Below are positions 50,882 to 59,350 of a stretch of 64,000 nt of DNA, piece by piece. The DNA lies in contig NZ_JALKBG010000008.1 in the NCBI RefSeq assembly GCF_023016155.1, forward strand, positions 622,501 to 686,500, given 5' to 3'. The position numbers were made by a program, and so were the translations under genes. Position 1 is the first letter of the stretch. Every line of letters starts with the position of its first letter. Below the pieces are notes generated by a model, which did not search any database, had not been told where the DNA came from, and saw only the letters and a program-made list of their open reading frames with translations. Source of the DNA: Aliiroseovarius sp. F20344. GTDB taxonomy: Bacteria; Pseudomonadota; Alphaproteobacteria; Rhodobacterales; Rhodobacteraceae.

Positions 50882-51751
50882 TCAGTTCGAGACGAAGTAA
50901 GCATCTGCAAATCCGAGGCCCTTGATCTTCTTCAAGATAGCAGCTCGCTCGGATTTATCCGCAGCCGGACCGGCAAGCACGCGCCAGAAGTTTTTCCCGT
51001 TGGACTTCCCGGGCTTGATGGTCGGGATAACACCTACGCCGCGTAGAGACTGGGCCGTGTTCTTTGCATTCTGTTCAACTGAGAAAATACCGATCTGAAT
51101 ATAGGGCTTTGACAACGCGCTTTGTGTTGCGGATTTCGCAGGCTGAGCTGCTGCGGGAATGGCCGTCGGTTTGGCAACGGGTTTGGGTGCGGCACTTTCA
51201 GTGCGATCCAACGCGGCCTCTGCGGCTGCAATCGGGTCATCCAGTGAGGTCTGCGCGATTTCTTCAGGGTTTTCCAAAGTCGGCTCTTCAGTGATTTCAG
51301 GCTCTTCAACCACTTTTTCTTTGCGAAGCGCGGTCACGCTCAGCTCAGCGGGAGCACCTGCGAGCAACCCAAGCTCGGCCGCTGCGTCAGACGAAACCTG
51401 CAGCCGCGGGCCGGGTACATCACGTTCACGGCGGAAAATCGCACCCACCACGAACTTGTTGTTGGCCGTATTGCGGATGATGACGCGCTCAGGATCTTCG
51501 ACCGTCGGGTGTGCAACCCAAACGCCCCCGAGGCTTGGGCGCCCGTCCCAAAGGCCCTTTTCCGTCACTTGGAATATCTCGGGCGCTTCCACATCGCGTT
51601 CAGTTGTGCGCGCGGATGACACCTTGGCAGCGGTGTTTGTCCCGTCCTTGGAGTTCTTCATGAAGCCCGGAAGGTTGGTGTCGTCGCATGCAGCAACAAA
51701 AAACGCACCTCCCAGTGCGACGGCCACTTTGATGGTGGTCTTAATCGACAT
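50882..51751 (-). CDS. SPOR-domain lipoprotein
   Basis: This 289-residue exported protein has a lipoprotein signal (ALGGAFFVAAC, lipobox cysteine about residue 22) and a low-complexity Ala/Pro/Glu-rich middle. A C-terminal SPOR domain (KPYIQIGIFSVEQNAKNTAQSLRGVG onward, residues about 215-289) binds denuded septal glycan. Residues 55-130 contain a small beta domain (WVAHPTVEDPERVIIRNTANNKFVVGAIF) reminiscent of RlpA-type double-psi barrels. Placement just before the D,D-carboxypeptidase gene fits a cell-wall or division role. Confidence 0.88.
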   Translation of the reverse strand: MSIKTTIKVAVALGGAFFVAACDDTNLPGFMKNSKDGTNTAAKVSSARTTERDVEAPEIFQVTEKGLWDGRPSLGGVWVAHPTVEDPERVIIRNTANNKFVVGAIFRRERDVPGPRLQVSSDAAAELGLLAGAPAELSVTALRKEKVVEEPEITEEPTLENPEEIAQTSLDDPIAAAEAALDRTESAAPKPVAKPTAIPAAAQPAKSATQSALSKPYIQIGIFSVEQNAKNTAQSLRGVGVIPTIKPGKSNGKNFWRVLAGPAADKSERAAILKKIKGLGFADAYFVSN

Positions 51752-51949
51752 ATCGCGCCCCTAATATATTTCGTGCCGAATGTTTTCATCCGGACTGCTC
51801 GTTGAGGGTAATCCCTGAATTTGTGGGCAGTCTAAACACAACCTTCGCTCGAGAAAAGGGTAGCGATGTCTTGAATGTCGCATGAGCACCTTCCCGCGTG
51901 AATTCTGCACTTTCAGAATCGTTCAATCGAAGTTAAGCGTCACTTTGTC

Positions 51950-52039
51950 GGAGGAGTGGCAGAGTGGTTGAATGCACCGGTCTTGAAAACCGACGTAGGT
52001 GAAAGTCTACCGTGGGTTCGAATCCCACCTCCTCCGCCA
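51950..52039 (+). tRNA. tRNA-Ser (TGA)
   Basis: This is a complete 90-nt type II tRNA: acceptor GGAGGAG with CTCCTCC, anticodon stem/loop ACCGGTCTTGAAAACCGACG with TGA, a long variable arm (TAGGTGAAAGTCTA), T-arm GTGGG-TTCGAAT-CCCAC, and encoded GCCA. No integrase adjoins it, though its 3' side is a gene-poor tract. Confidence 0.96.
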
Positions 52040-52752
52040 GCAAATTTTCCAAATTATTACATGCAGTTAAAGAGTTGGCAAAGTCGCTTGCTGACCACGA
52101 AATTGACCACAATCTAATTGCTTCACTATGTTTCCTACCACCTTTTTATACTTTGATCGCAAAGAGCGCCCAGCAAGGCATCTTAGTCCCTGCCGGGTTC
52201 GTTTGCCCCAAAGTCGAGAAATTCTGTTCTTTGGGCGGAGTGTCCTTGAGGAGGCAGGCAACCTTAATCCTCGACAGCATTCAAACCAATGACCACAGGA
52301 CTCGTAAGGGCTACTCATCCTTCTCCACCGAAGCGACAGCTAGCTTTGCTTGTTTTCAGGCTGCCTAACGTCGACATTGCTGATCTGAATGACAAAGATT
52401 TCGCATTTTTAGGTCGAAGGAAAAAGAGGTTCGGCATTCTAGAACCCGGCTCCTTTCCGCGCAGGATCCGAATTCTCCTTCGGATCCTGCTAGCCTTTCT
52501 ACCAACTGGCTGATTGGGCTTTCGCATTCTATGATGCATCGCGCCGATAATTCGTGAATGCGTCTCTACATTTCTCTGACGTCTTTCTTTCGAACGAGCT
52601 CCGGATTTCCCGACGAAAGCAAAGGAGGGCGCCTTCAACAGGTGATGACTCAAATCAACGTAAAAGCTGATTGAACATTTGAAAGCTCGCCTTCGCCCGG
52701 GCTATGCTGCTTCCAATTGAAAGAAGTTTTTCACGAAGGGATGGGCCAAGTA
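52040..52752. other. Gene-poor stretch after tRNA-Ser
   Basis: About 700 bp have no convincing gene on either strand. Open frames at 52012-52368 and 52315-52653 start inside the tRNA or have unnatural composition. The composition is more A/T-rich than the flanks. It contains one strong hairpin (52461-52490). The position directly behind a tRNA 3' end suggests remains of a decayed integrated element. I saw no integrase motif and no second copy of the tRNA end. Confidence 0.5.
52461..52497 (+). terminator. 12-bp hairpin, possible terminator
   Basis: GCAGGATCCGAA (52461-52472) and TTCGGATCCTGC (52479-52490) pair perfectly over a 6-nt loop, then TAGCCTTTCT. There is no gene immediately upstream, so it may be the relic of a lost gene or end the tRNA transcript. 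Confidence 0.55.
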
Positions 52753-54000
52753 ATGACAGTTTCTGAAGCGCCAAAAACCAGGCGGCGCGCAATGGGTTGG
52801 ACGGCATGCCTATGGGGGGCAGGGTTCTCGGTGATGTCTCTGACCAGTGCGCATGCCGACACGCAATATCGTGTGGTCAATGACGGCACCGACAGCTGTT
52901 CCGTCGTGTTTACGCCCAATGCGAAAACCTCAGAGGATGCGCCACATCTTATGGCTACCTTTGAGAAGTCCGGAAAGAAAGGGCTGGTGTCCATTGGTGT
53001 GACGGCTGCCGAAGAATGGGAGCAATTGCAGTTTGTGCATCAAAACCAACGTTCAAAATTTGTTGGGATTGAACAGGTCAGACCAAAAAGAGTTGCAAAC
53101 GAACCTTTCTGGGTGACGATGGAAGCCGACGGAGATGCCTCAGTGCTATTCCATCTGACAGGGCGGGATGGCGCTGAAGAGTACCATTCAACCACCTACA
53201 GATCATTGACAGCCGCAGATATCGCAACGGCATTGTCAGACGAATGCGGAGCCAAGGGCGGTCCATTCGCTGCTAGTGAAATTGGCAGTCTTGAAGAAGA
53301 AAAATCTTTGGAACTGAAGCCGCGTGATAAGCGGCACATTCGATGGGTATTGAACCAGAAATACTCAGATTCTATGGATGTCAGCCGCGGAGCTATGACA
53401 GATCGAGAGCGCAACTGGCTGGCAAAATACGCATCTGCCAATGGTTTAGAGCCGTCGCGCTATCTGAATGAAGAACTCGCAGCGCTTTTGCTAAAAGAGA
53501 AGTTTAAGCCTAAGCGCAAGAATTTGCGTGGGGAGCCAGGGTTCAAACGTTTCGAAGACTGGATCAGCTATGACGATGTGGACAGTGATACCTGTGCGAT
53601 CGTCAGTTTTGCCAAGAAAGTGAAAGGGTTCAAAACCTACACCGTGCCTCGCATGGAAATCCATGCAGACCCTGCTGCGCGTGGAAATAGCCTCTATTTC
53701 GATTTCGTCACGCCAAACCGTTTCAACGATGACTTCCCGATCACGGCGATCGTGGATGGGCGGAAGATCCGTTTGAATATCGAAGACGGCCGTGTCCGTC
53801 CGATCGATATGCGCAACGGATTTGCCTCGGCCGACATTGTGCGTGCCATTCGCCGCGGGAAAGAAATCGTGATCCGCGGGACTGGATTGAACGGCAAGTC
53901 TAAGCATTCCGTCCGTTTCTCGGCGCTGGGATTTACGGCAGCGTTTCACAAGATGGCAAGGGACTGCAATCGCCCCAAAGTGCGGCAGTGGTTGAGATGA
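52753..54000 (+). CDS. Exported protein with duplicated Cys-domain around a peptidoglycan-binding-like module
   Basis: This 415-residue protein of unknown function has a signal peptide at residues 1-36 (cleavage near SAHA). Two related domains can be seen. The first (about 38-165) has C49 near its start and ends FHLTGRDG...ALSDEC165. The second (about 270-405) has C281 and ends IRGTGLNG...KMARDC405; each probably has one disulfide. Between them, residues 190-248 (KRHIRWVLNQ to SANGLEPSRYLNEELAALLL) resemble a degenerate peptidoglycan-binding repeat. The frame begins at a TTG (52717), but ATG 52753 gives a proper signal sequence. It is 11 bp upstream of a second exported protein. Confidence 0.75.
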   Translation: MTVSEAPKTRRRAMGWTACLWGAGFSVMSLTSAHADTQYRVVNDGTDSCSVVFTPNAKTSEDAPHLMATFEKSGKKGLVSIGVTAAEEWEQLQFVHQNQRSKFVGIEQVRPKRVANEPFWVTMEADGDASVLFHLTGRDGAEEYHSTTYRSLTAADIATALSDECGAKGGPFAASEIGSLEEEKSLELKPRDKRHIRWVLNQKYSDSMDVSRGAMTDRERNWLAKYASANGLEPSRYLNEELAALLLKEKFKPKRKNLRGEPGFKRFEDWISYDDVDSDTCAIVSFAKKVKGFKTYTVPRMEIHADPAARGNSLYFDFVTPNRFNDDFPITAIVDGRKIRLNIEDGRVRPIDMRNGFASADIVRAIRRGKEIVIRGTGLNGKSKHSVRFSALGFTAAFHKMARDCNRPKVRQWLR

Positions 54001-54011
54001 GGAGTGAAGCA

Positions 54012-54743
54012 ATGAAACATCTGTTGAAACGCGGCCTGCAAGTCACGACCGCTTTGGCGTTCGCATGCACTGTTGCCACCATGACGCCTGTTTATGCCCA
54101 AGGTAACGCCTTGGTCGGCGTAACTGTAGTGGCGGATGTCAGTGGGGATGCACAAAACTTTACGGCCCGCACTGCGCAAAAGCTGATGCGCGAGGTGAAG
54201 CAGGAACTGGATCGTTCTTGGGCGAGTGTAGATCTGTCTCTGGTGGCCTTTGGAAATGGGCTTGAGACACGTGTGGACCGTCATGGAAATGTCAAACCAG
54301 GTGAGATCAAGGAGTTGCTTCTGGACTATTCTCCTGAAGCAGCTGCCCCGGATGAACCCGCATTGCGTGCACTGCGCGTTACAGCCCGAAAGCTAAAGGC
54401 GCATGTGGCCGGAGAGGTGATTGTTCTGATGGCTGGTGGTGACCTGCGCCAAAAGGGTCCGGATGAAAGCAGTCTTGAGAATCCGAAGATCGACCTGCCC
54501 AAGAATACCCACGTGATTTTGATGAAAACCACGCCTGAAGCTGGCCGTGACCTGAGAAAGCTTGGTGAGGGTCTTGAGCGGAATGCAGAGACTGTGAGCG
54601 TATTAGGGTTCGGCAAGGAAGAGCGTGCGCGCAAGCGCATTGTGAAGCAGATTTCGCAAGCGCTAGAAGAGCATTTACTTAATGCGGTTCGCAGTGGAAA
54701 TCTCCCAGAGCTCGTGACTGGCGAAGGGTCAGAATCCGACTAA
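54012..54743 (+). CDS. Exported protein with VWA-like fold, unknown function
   Basis: This 243-residue protein has a signal peptide (residues 1-26, cleavage near VYAQ). It contains a von Willebrand A-like core: VGVTVVADVSGDAQNFTART, where the MIDAS motif DxSxS is changed to DVSGD, then SVDLSLVAFGNG and EVIVLMAGGDLRQ. The C-terminus is basic/acidic helical (KEERARKRIVKQISQALEEHLL). GAGGAG precedes the ATG. It follows the duplicated-domain protein by 11 bp and ends at a strong terminator, so the two form a transcription unit and probably act together in the periplasm. Confidence 0.75.
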   Translation: MKHLLKRGLQVTTALAFACTVATMTPVYAQGNALVGVTVVADVSGDAQNFTARTAQKLMREVKQELDRSWASVDLSLVAFGNGLETRVDRHGNVKPGEIKELLLDYSPEAAAPDEPALRALRVTARKLKAHVAGEVIVLMAGGDLRQKGPDESSLENPKIDLPKNTHVILMKTTPEAGRDLRKLGEGLERNAETVSVLGFGKEERARKRIVKQISQALEEHLLNAVRSGNLPELVTGEGSESD

Positions 54744-54762
54744 TACTCTTATATTGCTGAAG

Positions 54763-54795
54763 AAAAGAGCCCGGTTGTATTGGCCGGGCTCTTTT
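54763..54795 (+). terminator. Terminator of the two-gene exported unit
   Basis: AAAAGAGCCCGG (54763-54774) pairs with CCGGGCTCTTTT (54784-54795), followed by GTTTG. Confidence 0.88.
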
Positions 54796-54897
54796 GTTTG
54801 TAACGGGAATGTAAATCCGACAAAAATAATAAGATAAAGCTTTACCTGACAAAAAGACTTTGCTAATTCGTGGGCAATTGACAACTTCGAGGTTCCT

Positions 54898-56148
54898 ATG
54901 ATCCGCTCTTTCTTTCTGACCACCTGCGCCGCCAGTTTGACCGCTTCGGCAGCGTTTGCAGCAACACCAGAGGACGTCGTCCAAAACTACGCCAATATTG
55001 CTTTGGCTGGGTATGAAGACAGCCTGACCACCGCCAAAACTTTGAAAACGGCTGTGCGCGCGCTTGTCGCCGCGCCAAGCGAAGCCACATTGGAAGTTGC
55101 CAAAGAAGCTTGGCTTGCAGCACGCGTTCCCTATCAGCAGACCGAAGCCTTCCGCTTTGGCAATCCCACCGTGGACGACTGGGAAGGTAAGGTGAATGCA
55201 TGGCCGTTGGACGAAGGCCTGATCGACTATATCGCAACGGACTTTGGCGCAAATGACGAGAACCCGTTTTCGACCGCCAATGTGGTGGCAAATGCCAAGC
55301 TGAACGTGGGCGGTTCGATGGTTGACGCATCGACCATCACCCCTGCACTGCTGGAAAGCCTGCACGAAGTTGAAGGCATCGAGGCTAATGTTGCCACTGG
55401 CTATCACGCGATCGAGTTCCTTTTGTGGGGGCAGGATTTGTCCGGCACAGACCACGGTGCGGGCACGCGCCCGGCAACAGACTTCGACACAGCAAACTGC
55501 ACGGGCGACAATTGTGATCGGCGAGCGCAGTACCTGATTGCCGCGACAGACCTGCTGATTTCGGATCTGGAAGATGCTGTTGCCAACTGGTCCGAAGGCG
55601 GGCAGGGGCGTTCTGATGTGTCCATTGATGCCTCAAAAGGCGTGACAATGGCGTTTACAGGCCTTGGGTCACTGTCCTATGGCGAGCAGGCGGGCGAGCG
55701 TATGAAGCTGGGCCTGTTGCTCAATGACCCGGAAGAAGAGCATGACTGCTTCTCGGACAACACCCACAACTCGCACTATTACGACGGGTTGGGCATGCGC
55801 AATGTTTATACCGGTCGCTATGTCCGGGTTGATGGAACCGTGGTTGAAGGTGCGTCGCTCTATGACCTGGTGAAGGCAGCGGATGGCGATCTGGCCGATA
55901 ACCTGCTGGGTGATATGAACGCCACGATGATTGCTTTGGGTGACATTCGTACCGCAGCCGAAGCCGGGACATCCTATGACCAGATGCTGGCCGCAGGTCA
56001 TGCAGGTGGTGCGCTGGTTCAGAACGCGATTGACCGACTGGTAGACCAAACGCGCAACATCGAACGCGCTGTCGCAGCCGTCGGAAATGGCGAAATCTCG
56101 GTTGCGGGATCCGACAGCTTGGACAACCCGACCGCCGTGTTCGAGTAA
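54898..56148 (+). CDS. Imelysin-family iron-regulated periplasmic protein
   Basis: This 416-residue protein has a signal peptide (about 1-21, cleavage near AFAA) and the imelysin fold. The family signature GxHxxE is seen as GYHAIEFLLWGQDLSG (about residue 165), and the second repeat contains SYGEQAGERMKLGLLLNDPEEEHDCFSDNTHNSHYYD. Imelysins (IrpA, ICMP-like) bind iron or heme compounds and are often iron-repressed. No di-heme peroxidase or thiol oxidoreductase partner gene lies here, unlike in many relatives. The A/T-rich upstream region holds the palindrome TAAAGCTTTA but no certain iron box. Confidence 0.9.
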   Translation: MIRSFFLTTCAASLTASAAFAATPEDVVQNYANIALAGYEDSLTTAKTLKTAVRALVAAPSEATLEVAKEAWLAARVPYQQTEAFRFGNPTVDDWEGKVNAWPLDEGLIDYIATDFGANDENPFSTANVVANAKLNVGGSMVDASTITPALLESLHEVEGIEANVATGYHAIEFLLWGQDLSGTDHGAGTRPATDFDTANCTGDNCDRRAQYLIAATDLLISDLEDAVANWSEGGQGRSDVSIDASKGVTMAFTGLGSLSYGEQAGERMKLGLLLNDPEEEHDCFSDNTHNSHYYDGLGMRNVYTGRYVRVDGTVVEGASLYDLVKAADGDLADNLLGDMNATMIALGDIRTAAEAGTSYDQMLAAGHAGGALVQNAIDRLVDQTRNIERAVAAVGNGEISVAGSDSLDNPTAVFE

Positions 56149-56172
56149 CTCAACGGTAAAGAAAAACGGAAA

Positions 56173-56200
56173 GGGCAGGCGTTATTGCCTGCCCTTTTTT
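56173..56200 (+). terminator. Terminator of the imelysin gene
   Basis: GGGCAGGC (56173-56180) and GCCTGCCC (56187-56194) form a stem followed by six T residues. It also sits just beyond the 3' end of the convergent CoA-transferase gene. Confidence 0.88.
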
Positions 56201-56201
56201 C

Positions 56202-57311
56202 CTATTTCTTCTCCGGCAGCACAGGCGCGGATTTCTCCAGCCTCAGCTCTGCATCCGAGAACACCCAAGGCCCGCGCACACCCGGCACACCCTCGGGCGT
56301 GATCTTCATGCCGCGATGCTGGATCTGTGGGTTCTGGAAGGTCTGTTCCATCGTATTGATCGGTCCGGCTGGGACGGTGGCGTCTTCCAGCGCTTGAAGG
56401 ATGTCTTGCATGCTCCACGTAATAAGGTTTGCTTCGATCTCGGGCGTGAGCGCCTCACGGTTTGCGACACGGTCCGAGTTGCTGCCGAAACGTGTATCCG
56501 TCGCCAGATCCTGACGTCCGATCACCTCGCAGAACCGTTGAAACTGCCCGTCATTGCCTACGGCCAGGATGATGTGGCCATCCTTCACCGGACAGACCTG
56601 ATAGGGCGTGATATTTGGGTGTGCATTGCCCAGACGATTGGGGCTTTGCCCTGTGGCCAGATAGTTCATCGCTTGATTGGCCATAAGCGCAGTGGCGCAG
56701 TCCAGAAGGCTCATATCCACATGCTGGCCGCGCCCTGTGCGGTGGCGCTGTTCCACAGCGGCCAGAATGCCGATCGTGCCGTAAAGCCCGGTGACGATAT
56801 CGGTGATCGCGACGCCAACTTTCTGCGGTTGGCCTGCAGGATCGCCGGTGACTGACATGAGGCCCGATAGCCCCTGCAGCAAGAAGTCATAGCCCGCCCG
56901 CTTGGCCCAAGGTCCATCCTGCCCAAACCCTGTGACGGAACAGTAGATGAGCCGCGGGTTCAGTTTTGACAGGCTGTCATAATCCAGCCCGTATTTCGCC
57001 AACCCGCCGACCTTGAAATTCTCAATCAGGATATCCGCATCCTTGATCAGATCGCGCACGGCGGCCTGGCCTTCGGGCGTGCGGAAATCGGCGGTGATCA
57101 CGTCTTTGCCCCGGTTGGCGCAGTAGTAATAAGCGGCGGTCTTGTCGCCGTCACGTTCGATGAAGGGCGGGCCCCATACGCGGGTGTCGTCGCCGGTCTC
57201 GGCTTCGACCTTCACGACATCGGCACCAAGATCCGCAAGTGATTGTCCGATCCACGGGCCGGCCAGTATTCGGGCGAGTTCGACGACTTTCAGTCCTTCA
57301 AGCGGATGCAT
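56202..57311 (-). CDS. Family III CoA-transferase (CaiB/BaiF), probably for glutarate
   Basis: This 369-residue enzyme starts MHPLEGLKVVELARILAGPWIGQSLADLGADVVKVEAE, the standard family III opening. The catalytic aspartate is expected in HVDMSLLDCATALMANQ (about residue 170). GLSGLMSVTGDPAGQPQKVGVAITDI is also conserved. It probably moves CoA from succinyl-CoA to a dicarboxylate. The neighbouring glutaryl-CoA dehydrogenase and omega-aminotransferase point to glutarate as acceptor; this is inference from context. It lies 22 bp downstream of the cupin regulator on the same strand. Confidence 0.9.
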   Translation of the reverse strand: MHPLEGLKVVELARILAGPWIGQSLADLGADVVKVEAETGDDTRVWGPPFIERDGDKTAAYYYCANRGKDVITADFRTPEGQAAVRDLIKDADILIENFKVGGLAKYGLDYDSLSKLNPRLIYCSVTGFGQDGPWAKRAGYDFLLQGLSGLMSVTGDPAGQPQKVGVAITDIVTGLYGTIGILAAVEQRHRTGRGQHVDMSLLDCATALMANQAMNYLATGQSPNRLGNAHPNITPYQVCPVKDGHIILAVGNDGQFQRFCEVIGRQDLATDTRFGSNSDRVANREALTPEIEANLITWSMQDILQALEDATVPAGPINTMEQTFQNPQIQHRGMKITPEGVPGVRGPWVFSDAELRLEKSAPVLPEKK

Positions 57312-57333
57312 AGACGCTCCTATAGATATGGGC

Positions 57334-57915
57334 CTAGAGATAAGGCGGTGTGCAGGCGGACACGACGCGGGTCGGACGGTCCGAGATGTTGCGGAAGCGA
57401 TGAGGTTCGCGTGAGTTAAACAGATAGGCGTCGCCTGCTTTCAAGACGCGTGTCTCGGCTCCGACAGTGATTTCCAGCTCGCCTTCGATGACGATACCGC
57501 CCTCATTGGCCTCGTGTTCGATCATGGTTTCGCCGGTATCTGCGCCGGGTTCATAGAATTCCTGCAAGACCTGCAGCCCATGCGCCTTGGCATCCCCAAC
57601 CTGACGGATCGAGATCATGCGCTGGGCGGCTTCATTGTCCTGATACAGCGCCGATGTCAGATCGCGCAGCTCGCTTGGGGTGAAGAAAACCTGCTGCGTG
57701 CTGGGGGCTTCGGGTTCAAAGAACTCGGACATGGACATGTTCAGGCCGCCCAAAATTTTGCGCAAGCTGGCGACTGAGGGCGAGGAGTGGTTGCGTTCAA
57801 TCATCGAGATCTGCCCATGGGGCACACCTGCAGCTTCCGCCAACTGCCTTTGAGATAAGCCAAATTGCTGCCGTAACTCTTTCAGTCGCGTACCCACATC
57901 GAAGTCATCTTGCAT
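57334..57915 (-). CDS. XRE-family regulator with C-terminal cupin domain (PuuR type)
   Basis: This 193-residue protein has an N-terminal helix-turn-helix (GTRLKELRQQFGLSQRQLAEAAGVPHGQISMIERN, about residues 9-43) and a C-terminal cupin sensor (HEANEGGIVIEGELEITVGAETRVLKAGDAYLFNSREPHRFRN, about 138-180). This layout is that of PuuR-like repressors of polyamine/GABA-type catabolism. The frame opens 66 codons earlier, but ATG 57915 (MQDDFDVGTRL) fits the family. It faces the aminotransferase gene across an intergenic region with a 14-bp inverted repeat, its probable operator. Confidence 0.9.
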   Translation of the reverse strand: MQDDFDVGTRLKELRQQFGLSQRQLAEAAGVPHGQISMIERNHSSPSVASLRKILGGLNMSMSEFFEPEAPSTQQVFFTPSELRDLTSALYQDNEAAQRMISIRQVGDAKAHGLQVLQEFYEPGADTGETMIEHEANEGGIVIEGELEITVGAETRVLKAGDAYLFNSREPHRFRNISDRPTRVVSACTPPYL

Positions 57916-57972
57916 CCTAAACCCCTTTTCCCGGCGGTCAATCTTGTCGCCAGCGAGTCCCTGCTTTCGCAT

Positions 57973-58019
57973 ATATTGCGCAAAATTTTGATAGCATTGC
58001 TCAGGATTTTGCGCAATAT
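57973..58019. promoter_or_regulatory. Paired TTGCGCAA operators between regulator and gabT
   Basis: ATATTGCGCAAAAT (57973-57986) and its exact complement ATTTTGCGCAATAT (58006-58019) flank 19 bp. Each arm contains the palindrome TTGCGCAA (57976-57983 and 58009-58016), with centres 33 bp apart, about three helical turns. This suits cooperative binding of two repressor dimers on one DNA face. A degenerate third copy (TTGCTCAG) is at 57997. It lies 32 bp before gabT and 57 bp before the regulator start. Confidence 0.75.
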
Positions 58020-58051
58020 GGCATGGAATCAAATTCTGACAGGGGGTTCGC

Positions 58052-59347
58052 ATGTCGAAAACAGAAGCTCTCAAATCCCGTCGCGCGGATGCCGTGGCAA
58101 ATGGCGTTGCCACCCGTGGTATCTATGCGGTGCGCGCTGAGAATGCCGAGCTGTGGGACGTGGATGGCAAACGCTTCATCGACTTCGCAGCCGGAATTGC
58201 GGTGAACAATACGGGCCACCGCCACCCCAAGGTGATGGCTGCCGTTGCCCAACAGGCCGAGGCGTTTACCCACACCTGTTTCCACGTTGCGCCTTATGAA
58301 GGTTATGTATCGCTGGCCGAACGTTTGAATGCTGCCACGCCGGGCGATTTCGACAAGAAAACCATGCTGGTCACCACCGGTGCGGAAGCGGTCGAGAACG
58401 CCGTGAAGATGGCCCGCGCCTTCACAGGTCGGTCGGGCGTGATCGCTTTTTCCGGTGCCTTCCACGGCCGCACCCTGATGGGCATGGCGCTGTGCGGTAA
58501 GGTGAACCCCTATAAGAAAGCCTTCGGCGCTATGCCGCCCGAAGTGCTGCACGCCCCGTTCCCGAACGCCTTCCATGGTGTCTCGGTCGAGCAGTCGCTG
58601 GCCGTTCTGGACAACATGCTGAAAAGCTCGATCGATCCTGAGCGTGTCGCCGCGATGATCATCGAACCTGTACAGGGCGAGGGGGGCTTCAACATCGCGC
58701 CGCCTGAGTTCCTGAAGGCCATTCGTGCCATCTGTGATGAACACGGCATCGTGCTGATTGCGGACGAGGTTCAGGCAGGTATTGCGCGGACCGGCACGAT
58801 GTTTGCCTTCGATCATGCTGGAGTTGCCGCTGATCTGGTGACCATGGCGAAAGGTCTGGCCGGGGGGTTCCCTCTGTCCGCAGTCACGGGCCGGGCCGAG
58901 ATCGTTGACGCCGCCCCGGCGGGTGGCATTGGCGGGACTTACGCCGGGAACCCGCTGGCGGTCGCTGCCTCTCACGCGGTTCTGGATGTGATTGCTGAAG
59001 AAAAGCTGTGTGATCGCGCCACTGAGATCGGTGAAAGGATCAACGCCCGTCTGACCGAAATCGCGTCACGACAAGGTATGGAGCCGATTGGCGATGTACG
59101 CGGTCTGGGCGCGATGGTGGCCTTTGAACTGGTCACCGACCGTGAAACCAACGCACCGGACGCAGCCCTGACCATGGCAATTGTTGCCGAGGCTGAAAAG
59201 CGCGGTTTGATCATCCTGCCTTGCGGCACCCGTGGCAACGCCGTACGTCTGTTGCCGCCCCTGACTGTTCCAGCCGACCAACTGGACGAAGCCCTTGATA
59301 TTCTGGAAGCCTCGATCGAGGCTGCCATCAACGCGAAAGGAGCCTGA
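58052..59347 (+). CDS. gabT: Omega-amino acid (4-aminobutyrate type) aminotransferase
   Basis: This 431-residue PLP class III aminotransferase has the features of GabT/PuuE/DavT: ENAVKMARAFTGRSGVIAFSGAFHGRT, the PLP aspartate in GIVLIADEVQAGIARTGTMFA (about residue 241) and the Schiff-base lysine in VTMAKGLAGGFPLSAVTGR (about residue 268). The substrate could be 4-aminobutyrate or 5-aminovalerate. Linkage to glutaryl-CoA dehydrogenase favours 5-aminovalerate, giving glutarate semialdehyde, but no semialdehyde dehydrogenase gene is adjacent. It is followed by the dehydrogenase gene 3 bp later. Confidence 0.9.
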   Translation: MSKTEALKSRRADAVANGVATRGIYAVRAENAELWDVDGKRFIDFAAGIAVNNTGHRHPKVMAAVAQQAEAFTHTCFHVAPYEGYVSLAERLNAATPGDFDKKTMLVTTGAEAVENAVKMARAFTGRSGVIAFSGAFHGRTLMGMALCGKVNPYKKAFGAMPPEVLHAPFPNAFHGVSVEQSLAVLDNMLKSSIDPERVAAMIIEPVQGEGGFNIAPPEFLKAIRAICDEHGIVLIADEVQAGIARTGTMFAFDHAGVAADLVTMAKGLAGGFPLSAVTGRAEIVDAAPAGGIGGTYAGNPLAVAASHAVLDVIAEEKLCDRATEIGERINARLTEIASRQGMEPIGDVRGLGAMVAFELVTDRETNAPDAALTMAIVAEAEKRGLIILPCGTRGNAVRLLPPLTVPADQLDEALDILEASIEAAINAKGA

Positions 59348-59350
59348 GAC

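Noticed and set aside
52012-52368. 118-codon plus-strand frame after tRNA-Ser
   Set aside because: It begins inside the tRNA and has no ribosome site or recognisable motif.
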